From positions 185,630,306 to 185,694,305 of the forward strand of contig NC_133661.1 of the NCBI RefSeq assembly GCF_037893015.1: a stretch of DNA of 64,000 bases. Direction: 5' to 3'. The notes under the pieces are model-generated. The model was given only the letters and a program-made list of their open reading frames with translations. It was not told where the DNA came from and made no database searches. This document shows, piece after piece, positions 13,504-26,404 of this stretch. Positions within the stretch are counted from its first letter, which is position 1. Every line of letters starts with the position of its first letter. The position numbers were made by a program, and so were the translations under genes. This stretch comes from Macrotis lagotis. Its lineage: Eukaryota > Chordata > Mammalia > Peramelemorphia > Peramelidae.

Positions 13504-16500
13504 TCACAGAGGGGTGGTAGGGTCACTTGGGGCTCGAGCATGACTCTGAGGAACGAGAAACTACAGTGAGCTAGAAAGATAATTTTCTTTTTAGTTGTCC
13601 CCCCATCAACCCCTGTATTTCTTTAATAGCAATATAATAGCAAATGTTCATGATAGTTCTTTAGAGCTGTAGAGCCCTTCTATATATGACACCAGCTGAT
13701 CCTCACAATATCTCTATGAAGTAACCAGATGTCACCCCCATTTTATAAATGAAGAGCCTGAGGATTAAGTGTTGCCTAAAATTACACCACTAGTAAATGG
13801 CAGTTAAGAGCACCGTTGAGAGTTAGCCTGAATTTGAACACAGTCCTAACTAGAAGTCTAATACTTGTACTATACCAAAGTACTCTCCCTAATATTTCTG
13901 GATTTTGTCAGTTTAAGCCCTAGTCTTATCTGTCATCCCTCCCATTTCTTCCACCCTAGGGCTTATTAAATACACTTCCCCTACTGTAAGGGATATTTTG
14001 ATCCCTGGCTTAATTTGAAAAAGACAATATCCCTAAAATTAATAGACTCTACGGGTAGGAGAAGTCTATTAATTAAAAGAATCATATCATTTCCAGATCC
14101 GGCCCCATTATAGGAACTCACCGAACGGGCAAAACCCAAGATCCCTCCACTAGGCAGGATAGGGGTGCTGCTCCCAAGGATGGGGGGCTGTAGGCTGGGG
14201 CTGCTCCTTGCTCCTGGGGACACTTCTCCAGAAGAGTCAGGTGATTCAGGTGCTGGAGGGGAAGCTGGGTTGAGAGTAGTGTATAGAACCCCTCCAGATT
14301 ACCTTAAGCAACCAGGCTGCAGGAGCATAGAGGAAAAATCCCCTAGCAACAGGAAGCTATGAGTCACCAGGGCAACCCAGTTGCAGGGGAACGCTCTCCC
14401 TGGACCCCCACCCATGTCCCCACCAGTAAGAGGCAGGGAATTGTCAGCAGCATCATTAGAGCAACCAGGGAAGGAGCGACAGGAAGCTGTAAGTATTGCC
14501 ATGGTGAACCAGGAGGGCACAACAGGAAGCTGAGGCAGGTTTCCATAGTGACCAAGGGAGAGCTAGAGAGAGGGGTATAGAGAAAATGCTCCTTTAAAAC
14601 AGTCTTCTCTGAGCATCACTCTAGCAGTGGGGTAGAAGGTACTTCAGGATTGGAAAGGTATACTAAATTATGATGGTAACAAGGCTACTTGGCTAAGGCA
14701 GGAAAAGTTTCCCAGTTAGAGGCAACCCTAGGCATTGCCATAATGAAGTAGTAGTTAGGAGCATCCAGTTAGGGGCATCACCAGGGTGCAGAGCCTCTGC
14801 TACTCATGGTGCCTCACCCAGGGAGATCTGCTTGATGTCCAGGTCCCAGGCCTCCTCCTCGACGCGGGCAGGCAGGGAGCAGGCTCCCGGGGAGAGACAG
14901 GGTAGGGAGGGGCCGACATGCTCAAAAGAAGACACAGCCACGGAGGCCCGGGTTCGGGCAGCTGTAGAAAGTGGGGTGTGTGGGAGGGAGGGGCGGATGT
15001 TGTCATAGAAAGCTCTTCTACCTCCCCATAATGTTCTGTGGTCCCAAAGGAATGGCCCCTAGTCCCATCATTGCCTAAAAAGAGTTTACCACTCCTTTTT
15101 ATCTCTTCTTAACCACCAACCCCCCATCCAAGAACTGTATCCTCATCTTTAAGGTTCTGAATTTCTTGGGGAAGGGGGGGGGGAGAGGAAAACTTTGCAC
15201 ACAATGAACCCTCACCTCTCCCTGTGAGCAGGGCACTCAGAGTCCTCTCCCCAAGGGCTTTGATGTCCAAAAAGGGTTTGTTTCCAATGCCCATGGATAC
15301 CATCTGTTGCACTCGAAGCTCTGGGGAAACAGAGACATTGTCATTTCCTCTTCCCTTGTCACCTGCCTGAACTCCTGCTTGAACAACCTGTCATCTACCC
15401 CTCTTTTTTGCTGCTTCTCCATCACCACTACTTCAACCTGCTCTAACTCCAAAGCTCTCTTCTTGTACCCTTGTTATGGGCTGCCTGTCTCCAAAGTAGC
15501 TGGGCAATGGAGCTTGTCCATTTGTGTTTAATCTCAGACGAGGAGGCCTGAAGTGTATATGCTTCCCGGGAACGCCGCCTTCGGAACCACAGCTCAAAAC
15601 AGAGCCCACTGTCACCAATGTTCTCTGTCAGCCCCATGTCGGCAGTCTGTGAGAAAAAAAAAGAGAGGGGTGGAGAGTGAATAAAGGAGCAAGTGGGTAT
15701 CTCATTCAAACTAGATCCCCAAGATCCAGAATAAAGCCTAAGAATAAATACCAGAGTCATAATAAATGATTTTAGATTTACCAATACAGGCCTGAGAGCA
15801 AAACTATTGGCTGTGGAAAATAGGAATCCTGTCAGCACCTGGTACCAAGAAATCTTCACATGGGCAAATCTTTTGGGTCATTCCCTTTGGTTATTTCCTC
15901 TGGGTCAGATGGATTTGTAATGTCTATGTAGTCTAGATCAGAGGTGTCCAATTCACCACTGGCAAAATTCCCAAGTGCAGCCAAACCAAGTTACAATGCC
16001 ACTGGGAAATGTTTAACAAAATAAATAATTCCAGCACAACATAAATAATGTTAATTTGTGGTTTTCTATGTCAATATATGACTTGAAGAGATACCTTTCT
16101 ATTTGAGTTTGATCCTGATGTTCTAGATCACATATTATCATTTCCATTTTATTGCTGGATTGTCTAAGCGGTGGCTACTGCACTGGAGAAAAGGAAATCT
16201 CCTGAGCTTGGTCCATGATTGAGACCCAGGTTGAGACCCTGACATTGGTTGACTCCAGAGCAAGGTCTGTTTCTAGATTATCTGATTCTCTGCTCTAGGA
16301 TGAAGTTCCAGAGTGCTATGACTATCCAAGGAAGGAAGGATGCCCTCATGGGGATTGTACCTTAAAGGCCTGCTTGTAAACAAAAACCTCAGGTCCACCC
16401 TCTGGATTCTTGAGTTTGCTGAAAAGGAGGAGATGTTCAAAGAGGAAGACATGGCGAAGGCATTTCCTCCTCCCACAGAAGACAGTGAAAGGATCTCGAT

Positions 16501-19500
16501 GAAGTAACTGTCCTTGCTCCTTCAGATCCACCTGATGAAAGAGAAAAGGGAAAAGTTGACCTGTTCTGGGTTCTAGCTCAAAATCTCATTAACCCATGAC
16601 TCCTTTCCTATTCCTTCTATTTGACTTTTCAATTCTCCCTTTCTAGCCCTACCTCACCTAGTTCCATCTCAAATGCCCATTCTATTTGCCTCTTCATTTT
16701 TCTTTTTCTCTACATGGAGATGAAAGTTAGCTGACCTTGAAGGAGGAGGCAGGGAAATGGATTTACAGGAAGTAAGGAAACAGCAGCAGGATGAATTAGA
16801 AGTTTAGGGAGACTGTTTTTTACTTTTGGCATCCTGTTGGATTCTTCTGGTGGAGACTAGGAAGCAGTGAAGCTTTTGGCTTAGAATTTACAAACTTTAC
16901 TTCAGGGCTGCTTTGAAAAATCATAGATTAGGTATCTCTGCAGGCAATACTTCATCCCAGCCTTGGGAGGAAGAAGTCATGGCATACTACAAAGATCAGT
17001 TTGTAGCCACTGAGGGATACCATTACATTCTGAGAACTTTAGTACTCTAAAGACTGTTTTTGTAAGAAAGGGGGCCAAGAAGTAGGAGAGGGGGGTCGAA
17101 ACTGCAGTGGAACTTGATATCAGGGAAGAGAAAAGAGAAAAAGGAAGAGGAACTCTGAATAGACATTTGGGATGGATCTAAGGAAAGGCTAGAAAGGTAT
17201 ATGGGGGAAAAGGTATGGAATTAAGATATGGAAACTAGAAAGTCAAGAAGGGACAGCAAAGGAATCATAGGGTCTTAGGATTTTGAGCTAGAAGAGACCT
17301 TAGAACTGATTTAAATCTAATTCTTTCATCTTACAGTTGAAGAAACAGAACTAGGTAGGTGACTGACTGGACTAAGGTCAAATAGCTAACCAGTAGCAGA
17401 ACTAAGATTGGAACCCATCTCAGAGGTAGTGGTGCCAAGTGTATGGTGTTGGTTACTTTTACCTCACAGCCACGTACAGCCTCTACAGCCAGCAGATCCC
17501 GGCCTCTGTCCTCTTGGTCTCTTAGCAGTTGCAGGGCAGCTGCCAGAGCCTGACGTTCAGAACTTAGCTCCATACCCGTCTCTTTCAGCAACTCTTCCAA
17601 GAGCTTCCCATATCGAGTTAATTGATCCAGGGGTTGCTGTAGGAAACGGGGCAGATAGGGGCCACCTTCTGGGCAACCCTTGGGTGGGGGAGGAGACAAA
17701 AGGGATTGATGATTAGGGTTTGAGAACTTCATTCAATGAGTATGTAGCAGTTATATTCTAGAGAATTGAGGGATGCCACCCAAGGATAACATGTGTAGAT
17801 AGGACCAAAGGACTTCCCCTATCCTTTAGGGAGTGGGTGCCTCCATTTAATGTCCCAGAGAAGGGTTAGGGAGAAAGGACATCTAGAAGATTTTTTTCCC
17901 CCTCCATAATCTGAGAAGGAAAGGATAGAATGGAGTGAATTATAATGATCACCGTCTATATTTCTATAGCATTCAAACTTTTTAGAGGTCTTTCCTGTCT
18001 GATTTTATTAGATCCTGGCTATAGCCCTCTAAGATAGGTAATATAGGAATTTTTCCTATTTACTGAGATGAGGAAGAACTGGATCTGGAATACAGGTTTT
18101 TCCTATTTGTCTGCCCATTGCCAGCAAGGGGCTTGTGGACTTATTTCATCCACCAAAAACTCTTGAACCTTTCTTCTCTCTAACTCCAGTCATCTGATAT
18201 AGCAGTGGCCCCACCTCCTGCAAAGTGTTGTTGGGCTGGGGCAGCTGGGTGGTACAGTAGATAGAGCACTAGCTCTGGAGTCAGGGGGACCTGAGTTCAA
18301 ATCCAACTTCAGACTCTTGATACTTACTTACTTGCTTTGTGACCCTGGGCAAGTCATTTAGCCCCTCTACGTCACCAAAAAAAAAAAAAAGTTGGGCTGC
18401 CCTGTTCCAGTGCCAAGTGACTCAGACAAGTTACAGATACCCCTACACATCTATATTCCACTAGAAAGATTCAATTTCCCATCCCCTCCCACTATGGGAC
18501 ATAGAGATAGAGGGTGAAAGTGGTAGCTGAATTCTACATCTCTCTTTCCCTTTCTCTGTTGTATATCTAAAAGGAGACTGCTTACTTTGTTAGGAGGGTT
18601 GAGTGCAACCAGGCCAGCTTCCAGTTTGTGCCGATGTTTCAAATACTGAGCATACAGATTGAACTGGTCCCCCTGTATCAGGAAAAAAAAATGGGTGATC
18701 TTTGAATTGGCCTCTCTGAGCCAGGAGGAGGATGGTTAACAGTAGCCCATGAAGAACCAGGTGATGCAGGAAGAGATGCTATCTCCTCCTGACTGCCCCA
18801 AAAGAAGAGTGGGGAAGATCAGGGGATGCTTGGTTAAAAGAAAGGGACCAACTTTACGGGCAGACACCCCACAAAACACAAATACAGTGTCTCACAGGAG
18901 AAGATCTTATTTATTTACACAGCTGTCTAGAAAAGGTTGAAGAAATAACTTGAGGGAGAGATGAGAGATCTTTAGAGACATTCGGGGATGGAGAGTTTTA
19001 GAGGATGAGGCATTGTGCAAATGGTTTAGGAGGATAGGGCTTGGGGGAAAGTAAAGTTGGAGAAATGAGCTTTATTGAAATAGAGGTCAGTGGGGAACAC
19101 ATCCCGGTTAATTACTTACGTGTCTCAGGAAACAGGCCCCCACTCGAAGAGGGTGTGCAGCACAGCCTTGCAGCTCCCGAAGGAAATGCCCCCGGTGGAA
19201 ATTTCGGAGTCGCTCCCGAGCTGCTAGGACCGAGGTCCACTCTACCCGGAGCTCGGCGGTCAGCTCGGGCCCGGCTGGTGGCACCGGTTCTCCCAGTACT
19301 GTTACATACTCCTGCTCACAAGAGATCAGCTCTGACACCAACCGCTGCTGGGCACTGTAAACACAGGATGGAGGGCCGGGCATGTCACTCTAGAATGCAA
19401 AGGAGCAGGGGCGGGGGTGGGGGAGTGATGGGGAATCCCTCCCTCCCTTCTCCTCTCCCTAGCCGGGCATGCACTAGCTTCACTGAGGAAGGGAGGAGAA

Positions 19501-22500
19501 TGTTGGTGGGCAGGGTTCATTGGTATCTAAGGGGATTTCAGCACCCACCTGATGCTTCTCTTGCGCTCCATCCGAGGGGTGCCAACCCCCCAGGGCCCGT
19601 CAGGTACTCCAACCCGGCCTAGCAGGACATGTTCCCTGGGGGAGCAGGTCCTGTCCACCACCTCAGTGCTGCTGACCTCGAGGCCACGGATCAATACAGC
19701 TCTCCCAGGCCGTGGCTTGCCTGGAGCCTCAGGAGCAAGTTCCGGTATTTCTTCCTCACTGTCTTCCCCACAGGGGGTCAGGGAACAGTGAGAAGGAGCT
19801 GGTTGGGGCCCGGGGCTACTGGGGAGCAGCAACAAGCTCAGGCTTCGAGATGGGCTGAGTGGGTCCTGTTTGCCTCTTCCACCGCTGGCACTATCTGCCC
19901 GTCGTCGACACCGGCCTGGTGGACTTGTTTCATCTCCCAGAAACTCTTGGACCCTTTTTTCTAGCTCCAAGCATCGTGCATGGCAGCGACCCCACTCTCG
20001 GAGTGCCGCTGGGCTGCCCAGTTCGAGGGCCAGAGCCCGCATTTCTTGAAAGGTGCCTGCACTAGGTGCTGGCACCAGGGTTGCCAGTACAGCCTCCTGA
20101 CCAGGTCCTGCTCCTGCTAATTTTGCTGTTCCTTCATCCACCCACTCGTGTGCCTATAAGGGCAACGGAAGAGGCGTCGGAGAGGAGGAACCAATGAAAG
20201 AAAAAGGGTTAAGAGGTTAGGCTCTTGTCCTTATAAGTTTATTTCTTCTTTACTTAATGCCTCTCCACCTCCAGTCCAGGGCTGTTACAAGAATAATACC
20301 CAAGGAAAAGCACCCCAGGGAACAATCTACCTCATAGTCTCAGCACCACTGCTCTTCTTTCATGTCTCCAAGGTAAGGAAGCCCAGAGATATGAAGAAAA
20401 TTAATAGTTTACACTTACATAGAATTTAGGGGTTTACAAACTGTTTTATATATATTGTCTGATTTGGATACATTATTTCAGAAACATAGTAGAGCATAGT
20501 AGAAAGAATATTGGTAAATAATATAAAATACTTGTCTAAGAATATTTTTCATTAAGAGACCAGGTTTTGGGTGGCTAGGTGGTATAGTGGATAAAACACT
20601 GGCCCTGGAGTCAGGAGTACCTGGGTTCAAATCTGATCTCAGACACTTAATAATTATCTAGCTGTGTGGCCTTGGGCAAGCCACTTAACCCCATTTGCCT
20701 TGCAAAAATATATAAAAAAAAAAAAAGAAAAAGAAAAGAGAGAGAGAGACCGGGTTCAAATCTCTGCTCTGCCACTTACTACCTGGGTGATCAGTGGAAA
20801 GTCTCTTAATTTCTCTGTGTTCCTTGTCTGAAAAAAAAGGGGGAAATACTAATTGCTTCCTAGATGTGCTTTGAGAAAAACACTTTGCAAACTTTAAAAG
20901 TCTGTGAAAGTGGGAATCCAGCCAACACTTCTGAAGGGTAAAATGCAAGGATTACTATTATCTCCTCAAATGAAGTGACACTCAGAAGTAAAATGACTCC
21001 TCCCCACAGTCAAATAGGTTGTATATGTCAGAGGCAGGGTGAACAGTTAGTCCTCTCTCTATTCAATAACTTCCTATTGCATCCTTTTCTGCCTATAAAA
21101 ATATCCAGTTCTTCTCCATGCTTAAATTTGACCCTACAAACCCCAAGCTATCATCCTATAGCTTTCTTTTATAATCAGACTCATAGAAAACTCATTCATC
21201 CTCACTTTTCCTCTCATTTCAGAGCCTTTTTTTCCCTTTAAGGCAATCAGGGTTAAGTGACTTGCCCAGGCTCAACTAGCTAATAAGTGGTTTGAACTTA
21301 GGTCTTCCTGACTTGAGGACTGGTGCTCCATTTTGTATTGACTTCTCTGTACATGTGACAGTATTTTCCCTCAACAGAATATAAGCTTCTTGAGGATAGG
21401 AACTGTTGTATGTTTATCTTTACACCTCTATTGCAGAAGCTTAATATAGACTTATATTGACTGATCCTTTAATCCAGCCTTCTTTGCTTCAGAGAAGGAT
21501 ATAGGAAGAGAAGGAAGACAATGAGGAGAGTGGAGAGGGGAAAGGAAGGCAAAGGAGGGGAAGGAGCTAGGTTACCTGCTGAAAGAAACGATGTAGCCTC
21601 AGGGCCCGATGGAGGCTACTCTCTACTTGTTCCAGGCGCTGCTCAAAGTCATCCAGGGGCTGCCTGGTGGTAGGGTCCTCCTCCAGGGTTAGGGCCTCCC
21701 GAGCCTGGGCCAGTTGCTCCTGCAGAAGGTTGGAAGGGGAGAGAGAGGTCCACTGTCCACAGTATTTGTCCTGATTTTTTCAAGAGCTTTTCCTTTTTCC
21801 TACTCCAGATCTTCCCTTCTTCATCCCCCACCCCTTATTTTTTAGGTGCTCAATTGTTCCCCCTTGCCTTACCTGAGCTTCAGTACTGAAGGTTTGGAAA
21901 CGCATCTCCGTCTCCTGCAGGGCAGGGAGGGAGTCTCCAAGCTCAGTAAAGCTCACCAACTGCTCTTCTCCTGGGCCAGAAAGCCACTGCAACACCTGGG
22001 AGCAAATTGATTGGGGAGAGAAGGCACCAGTCAAACAAAAAATTTGGCATTATGGAAAGAACACAACCCAGAAGTAAGAAGGGTTGGATTCTGATTGATT
22101 CTAACTGTGCCCCTTAGTTGGCTGTGAGATCTTGAACTTTCCCTAATGCTCAATTTTCTCAGCTGCAAAATGGGGATAATAATAATCATCATATTTAAAG
22201 GGTTGTAAGAATCAGATGAGCTAATGGATATGAAAGCATTCTGAAGAGTATTTATCTAAATCCAACAGTCATTAAGAAGTCCTGGGGGCAGGCAGGATAT
22301 ATATAACTGGGGCTATGAAGAGCATGGCATTGATCAAGGAGAGGCAAGGGAAAGTGAGAAGGGAAACCTGACAGGACCTAGAGGCAGGCTGAGCTGCGGG
22401 GGAGAAGGGAGATAAGGGGAAACCAGGAGAAAGCTCTTTGGGGAACTGACTCAAGAGATAGTAATGTAAAAGGTGTTGAGGACTTGACTGGAATGAGCTG

Positions 22501-25500
22501 ACTCCTCAATAACTGAAGAGAGAATGACGGGATGTAGAGGAAGCATAGAAAGCAGCACTGCAGTTTTTAGAATGTATATGTGTGCCTGTGTGGTTTGAAT
22601 ATTGTTATTCTAAGAAAATAGAACTGAGATTGACCAAAAGATAAATAATAGCTTACATGCATGGAATGCTTAAATAGGAAGCACTGAGCAAAGTACTTTA
22701 CAATTGTTATCTTATTTAATCCTCAAAACAACCCTAGGAAGAAGGTACTATTTTTATCTTCATTTCATGGATAAGGAAACCGAGGCAATAGGTTAAAGGA
22801 TATTTTTTTGTTTTGTTTTTTAGGTTTTTGCAAGGCAAATGGGGTTAAGTGGCTTGCCCAAGGCCACAGGGCTAGATAATTATTAAGTGTCTGAGATCAG
22901 ATTTGAACCTAGGTACTCCTGACTCCGTGCTTTATCCACTGCGCCACCTAGCCGCCCCTAGGTTAAAGGATTTGCCAAAGGTCATATAGTTAGCAGGGGT
23001 CTAAAACCAGACTCAGCTCTTTCAGCATAAAACTCTTATCTACTGAGCTACCCAGTTGCTCCAAAGGAAGGTACTTGAAGTCTATCTGATAAAGAAAGAC
23101 CAATGAAAGGTTTTTTTGCTTGTTTATTTTTAGTCTAGATAAGAAAAGAATGCACATGTGTGTGTGAGTATGCATTTGTGTGTACACTCATTCTGAAGAG
23201 GGTACTGACTAGTTTGAAATTTTCTAGATCCTCATATATGTAGATCCTATGTATAAAGAGGTCCTTAAACAGATACCTTAATAATAATAAATTAGAATTA
23301 TACCAATATAGTAGGGAATAAGTTTTAGATTTGGAGTTAGAGAACTGAGGTTTAAAATTCAGCTCTATCACTTAATAACCATAAGACCCTGGATGAATTT
23401 CTTACCTTCATTTGTAAAATAGGTTTCTCATCTTGCAGGGTGGTTGCAAAGGAAAGTACTTTGTCAACAATAAAGCATTATATAAATTTTTTATTATTGT
23501 TATATCTGATAGTCATATTAAACTTGATGATTACAAAATGCTCATAAATTATCTCATTTGATCCAGAGAACTCTGGAAAATGGGTAGTACAAGCCTTATT
23601 ATTATTTTCAAATAAAGAAATAGGTAACTTGCCCATATCACCAAATTAGTAAGTGAATATCCAAAAAATAAATGTTCATAGTATTTTAAAATTTAATCTG
23701 CATTATTAATATTTTGTCCATTACTCTCTTGTCCAAACAAATCAAAACCTATTTTGTAGCATTTACTGATTTCTGAGGTGTAAATGCTTACACTGAAAAT
23801 TTAATAATCAATTCTCTCAGGCTGATTTGAGCTGGTTCTGGCACACCCTTGACTGCATGATTCTGATTTGGGATATGATCAAAAAAGTATATGATAGTTC
23901 TGTTTCCTTCCTTTCTTGGGGTGAAGGAAAGGGAAATTTACTGGCAAAGTGATGACAAATTTGTAACCTGAGACAAATCACTTAATATGTCTGGGCCTCA
24001 GTTTCTTTATTTGAGGTCATCTGAAATGACTTCTAAGGCCTTTTCTAGCTTGAAATCTAGGATCCTCTGATTACATGGCACTAAGGGCATAATATAAAAG
24101 TAGCTAAATTTATGTAATACCTACCATGTGCCAGACATTATGCCAAACACTTTATAATATTGTCTCATCTTATTCTCACAAAATTCCTGGGAGGTAGGTG
24201 CTATTATGTCCTTCCCTTTATAGATGAGAAGACTGAGGTTAAGTGACTTTCCCAGGGTCACACATCTAGGAAGTATCCTAGGCCACATTTGAACTTAAGT
24301 CTGCCTGACTCCATGCCCACCACTTGAATCCACTGTACCATACAACTTCCCCATGAAAAGTCTGACATTGGATCAGGTTCAGTTAGATTTGCTCAGAAAT
24401 CGCTGAGGAAATTAGATCTGTGGATTACAGGTGGCAGATCCCAAAGTCAGAATGGAGGTGTTCTGGGATACAAGGAGACAGTCTCACTTAGAATCATGAA
24501 GAATCTGGCTGCCATGTCTTGGGTCTCTCAACCAAAGAAGATGACTCATTCTTGATCTGGGAAATTTTGGTCAAGAATTATGATAAAGGGGTGGCTAGGT
24601 GGTGTAGTGGATAGAACACTGGCCCTGGAGTCAGTACCTGAGTTCAAATCTGACCTCAGGCACTTAATAATTACCTAGCTGTGTGGCCTTGGGCAAGCCA
24701 CTTAAGCCCATTGCCTTGCAAAAACTTAAAAAAAAAGAATTATGATAAAAAACTTTAGGTGTGTCTCAGTCGAGAATGTACAGATATCTTTTATATGTAA
24801 TTCTAGGCAACATTTTTGAATATATGTATATAGATACATCTATTTATATTATATACACATGCACTATATTTAATTGTATATATGCAAATATACACACATA
24901 CATACATACATACATACACATTTCTTTTGTCTAGGAAATAAACCCTAGAAAGTGAACCAAAGTATGTAGCAACTAGGGGTAATGGGTAAGAGGGAAATTC
25001 ATGCCACTCCTCAGGAAACTCTACATTGTCTCTAGAGTTTCTTAAAGTTTTTTGGGGATCATGAAACCCATTAGCAGTTTAATGAAGCTCCATACTATTC
25101 TGGTTTGTTGTCAATATTCATAATTGAAGGAAATGATGAATTTCATTTAGAGGATAATAAATATACAAAGTTATCTTATCCACATCATGAACTTTCCCCA
25201 TGAAAGTTTTGCTACATAGCAGGTCGGCACAAGAAATTAAATGTGAATTTTGGGGGGAATCTTGTAGAAGCCGAAGAAAACATGCAATGGCCAGTAGATG
25301 ACACAGAAAAAAGTTTAGAAGCTTAGAAATGCATAAAATATATGTAAAGAATTTTATAATGTCAACCCGAATTTTACCTTAAGGTATTGTAAACATTGCA
25401 TAAAAGAAAAAAAAAATCAGACTTCTTCTCTGGGATGAGCAGAGGGTCAAAAAATTTAATATGGATTTTCTAGATCACAGGGGTTGCCATATCCCTAACC

Positions 25501-26328
25501 CCCTTGATGTGGAAGAGATAACTGCACAGAAGTTCCCATTGAAGTTCAGAGACTTTCTGTAATCTATCCATTGGGGTTCAGTGAACCCTAAGTTAAGAAT
25601 ACCTCTCTAGTCAACTATAAACCCTTCTGTTCAGTATTTAAAATCTTTCACAATTTGATATCAGTCAGCCTTCTCAGGCTTATTAAACATGTCCAGTCAA
25701 TTGGCCTTTTTTCTGACCCTTGTAACAAAATGTCACATTCCCCATTTACTTGCCTTTTTATAGGCAATCCCCCTAAGGCTTTCATGCACTCCCTCCTCCC
25801 CTTCACCTCTGAACAAACCTAACTTACTCAAAACTCAGCTCATGTGCCACCTCTTTTATGATTTGGCCTTTACAAATTCTCCCACTTGTTAGTGTCTCCT
25901 CTTTGAAATTTCTTTGTGTTTACCATGTCTTTGTTTCATATATATATTTCAGGATGTTAGATCTAGAACCGGAAGGGACCTTCAGCTGCCATCTTAGTCT
26001 AGTTCACTTTTATACATGTTCCTTCCTATAGAATGTAAACTCCTTGAGGGCAGGGATGGTTTCATTTTTGTTTTAATAACCCCAGAAGTTAGCCTGGTAC
26101 CAGCACATAATAGGGTTTTAAAAATTAAAAAAAAACTAAAAATACATAAAAATAATCATTGAAAATTATGTTCTTGGGGCGGCTAGCGGCACAGTGGATA
26201 AAGCACCGGCCCTGGAGTCAGGAGTACCTGGGTTCAAATTCGGTCTCAGATACTTAATAATTACCTAGCTGTGTGGCCTTGGGCAAGCCACTTAACACCA
26301 TTGCCTTGAAAAAAGAAAGAAAGAAGGA

Positions 26329-26404
<76 letters not shown>

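Noticed and set aside
26313..26402. Short regular repeats as a CRISPR-like array
   Set aside because: It is a simple (AAAG)n microsatellite from a SINE tail, with no spacers, in a mammalian genome.
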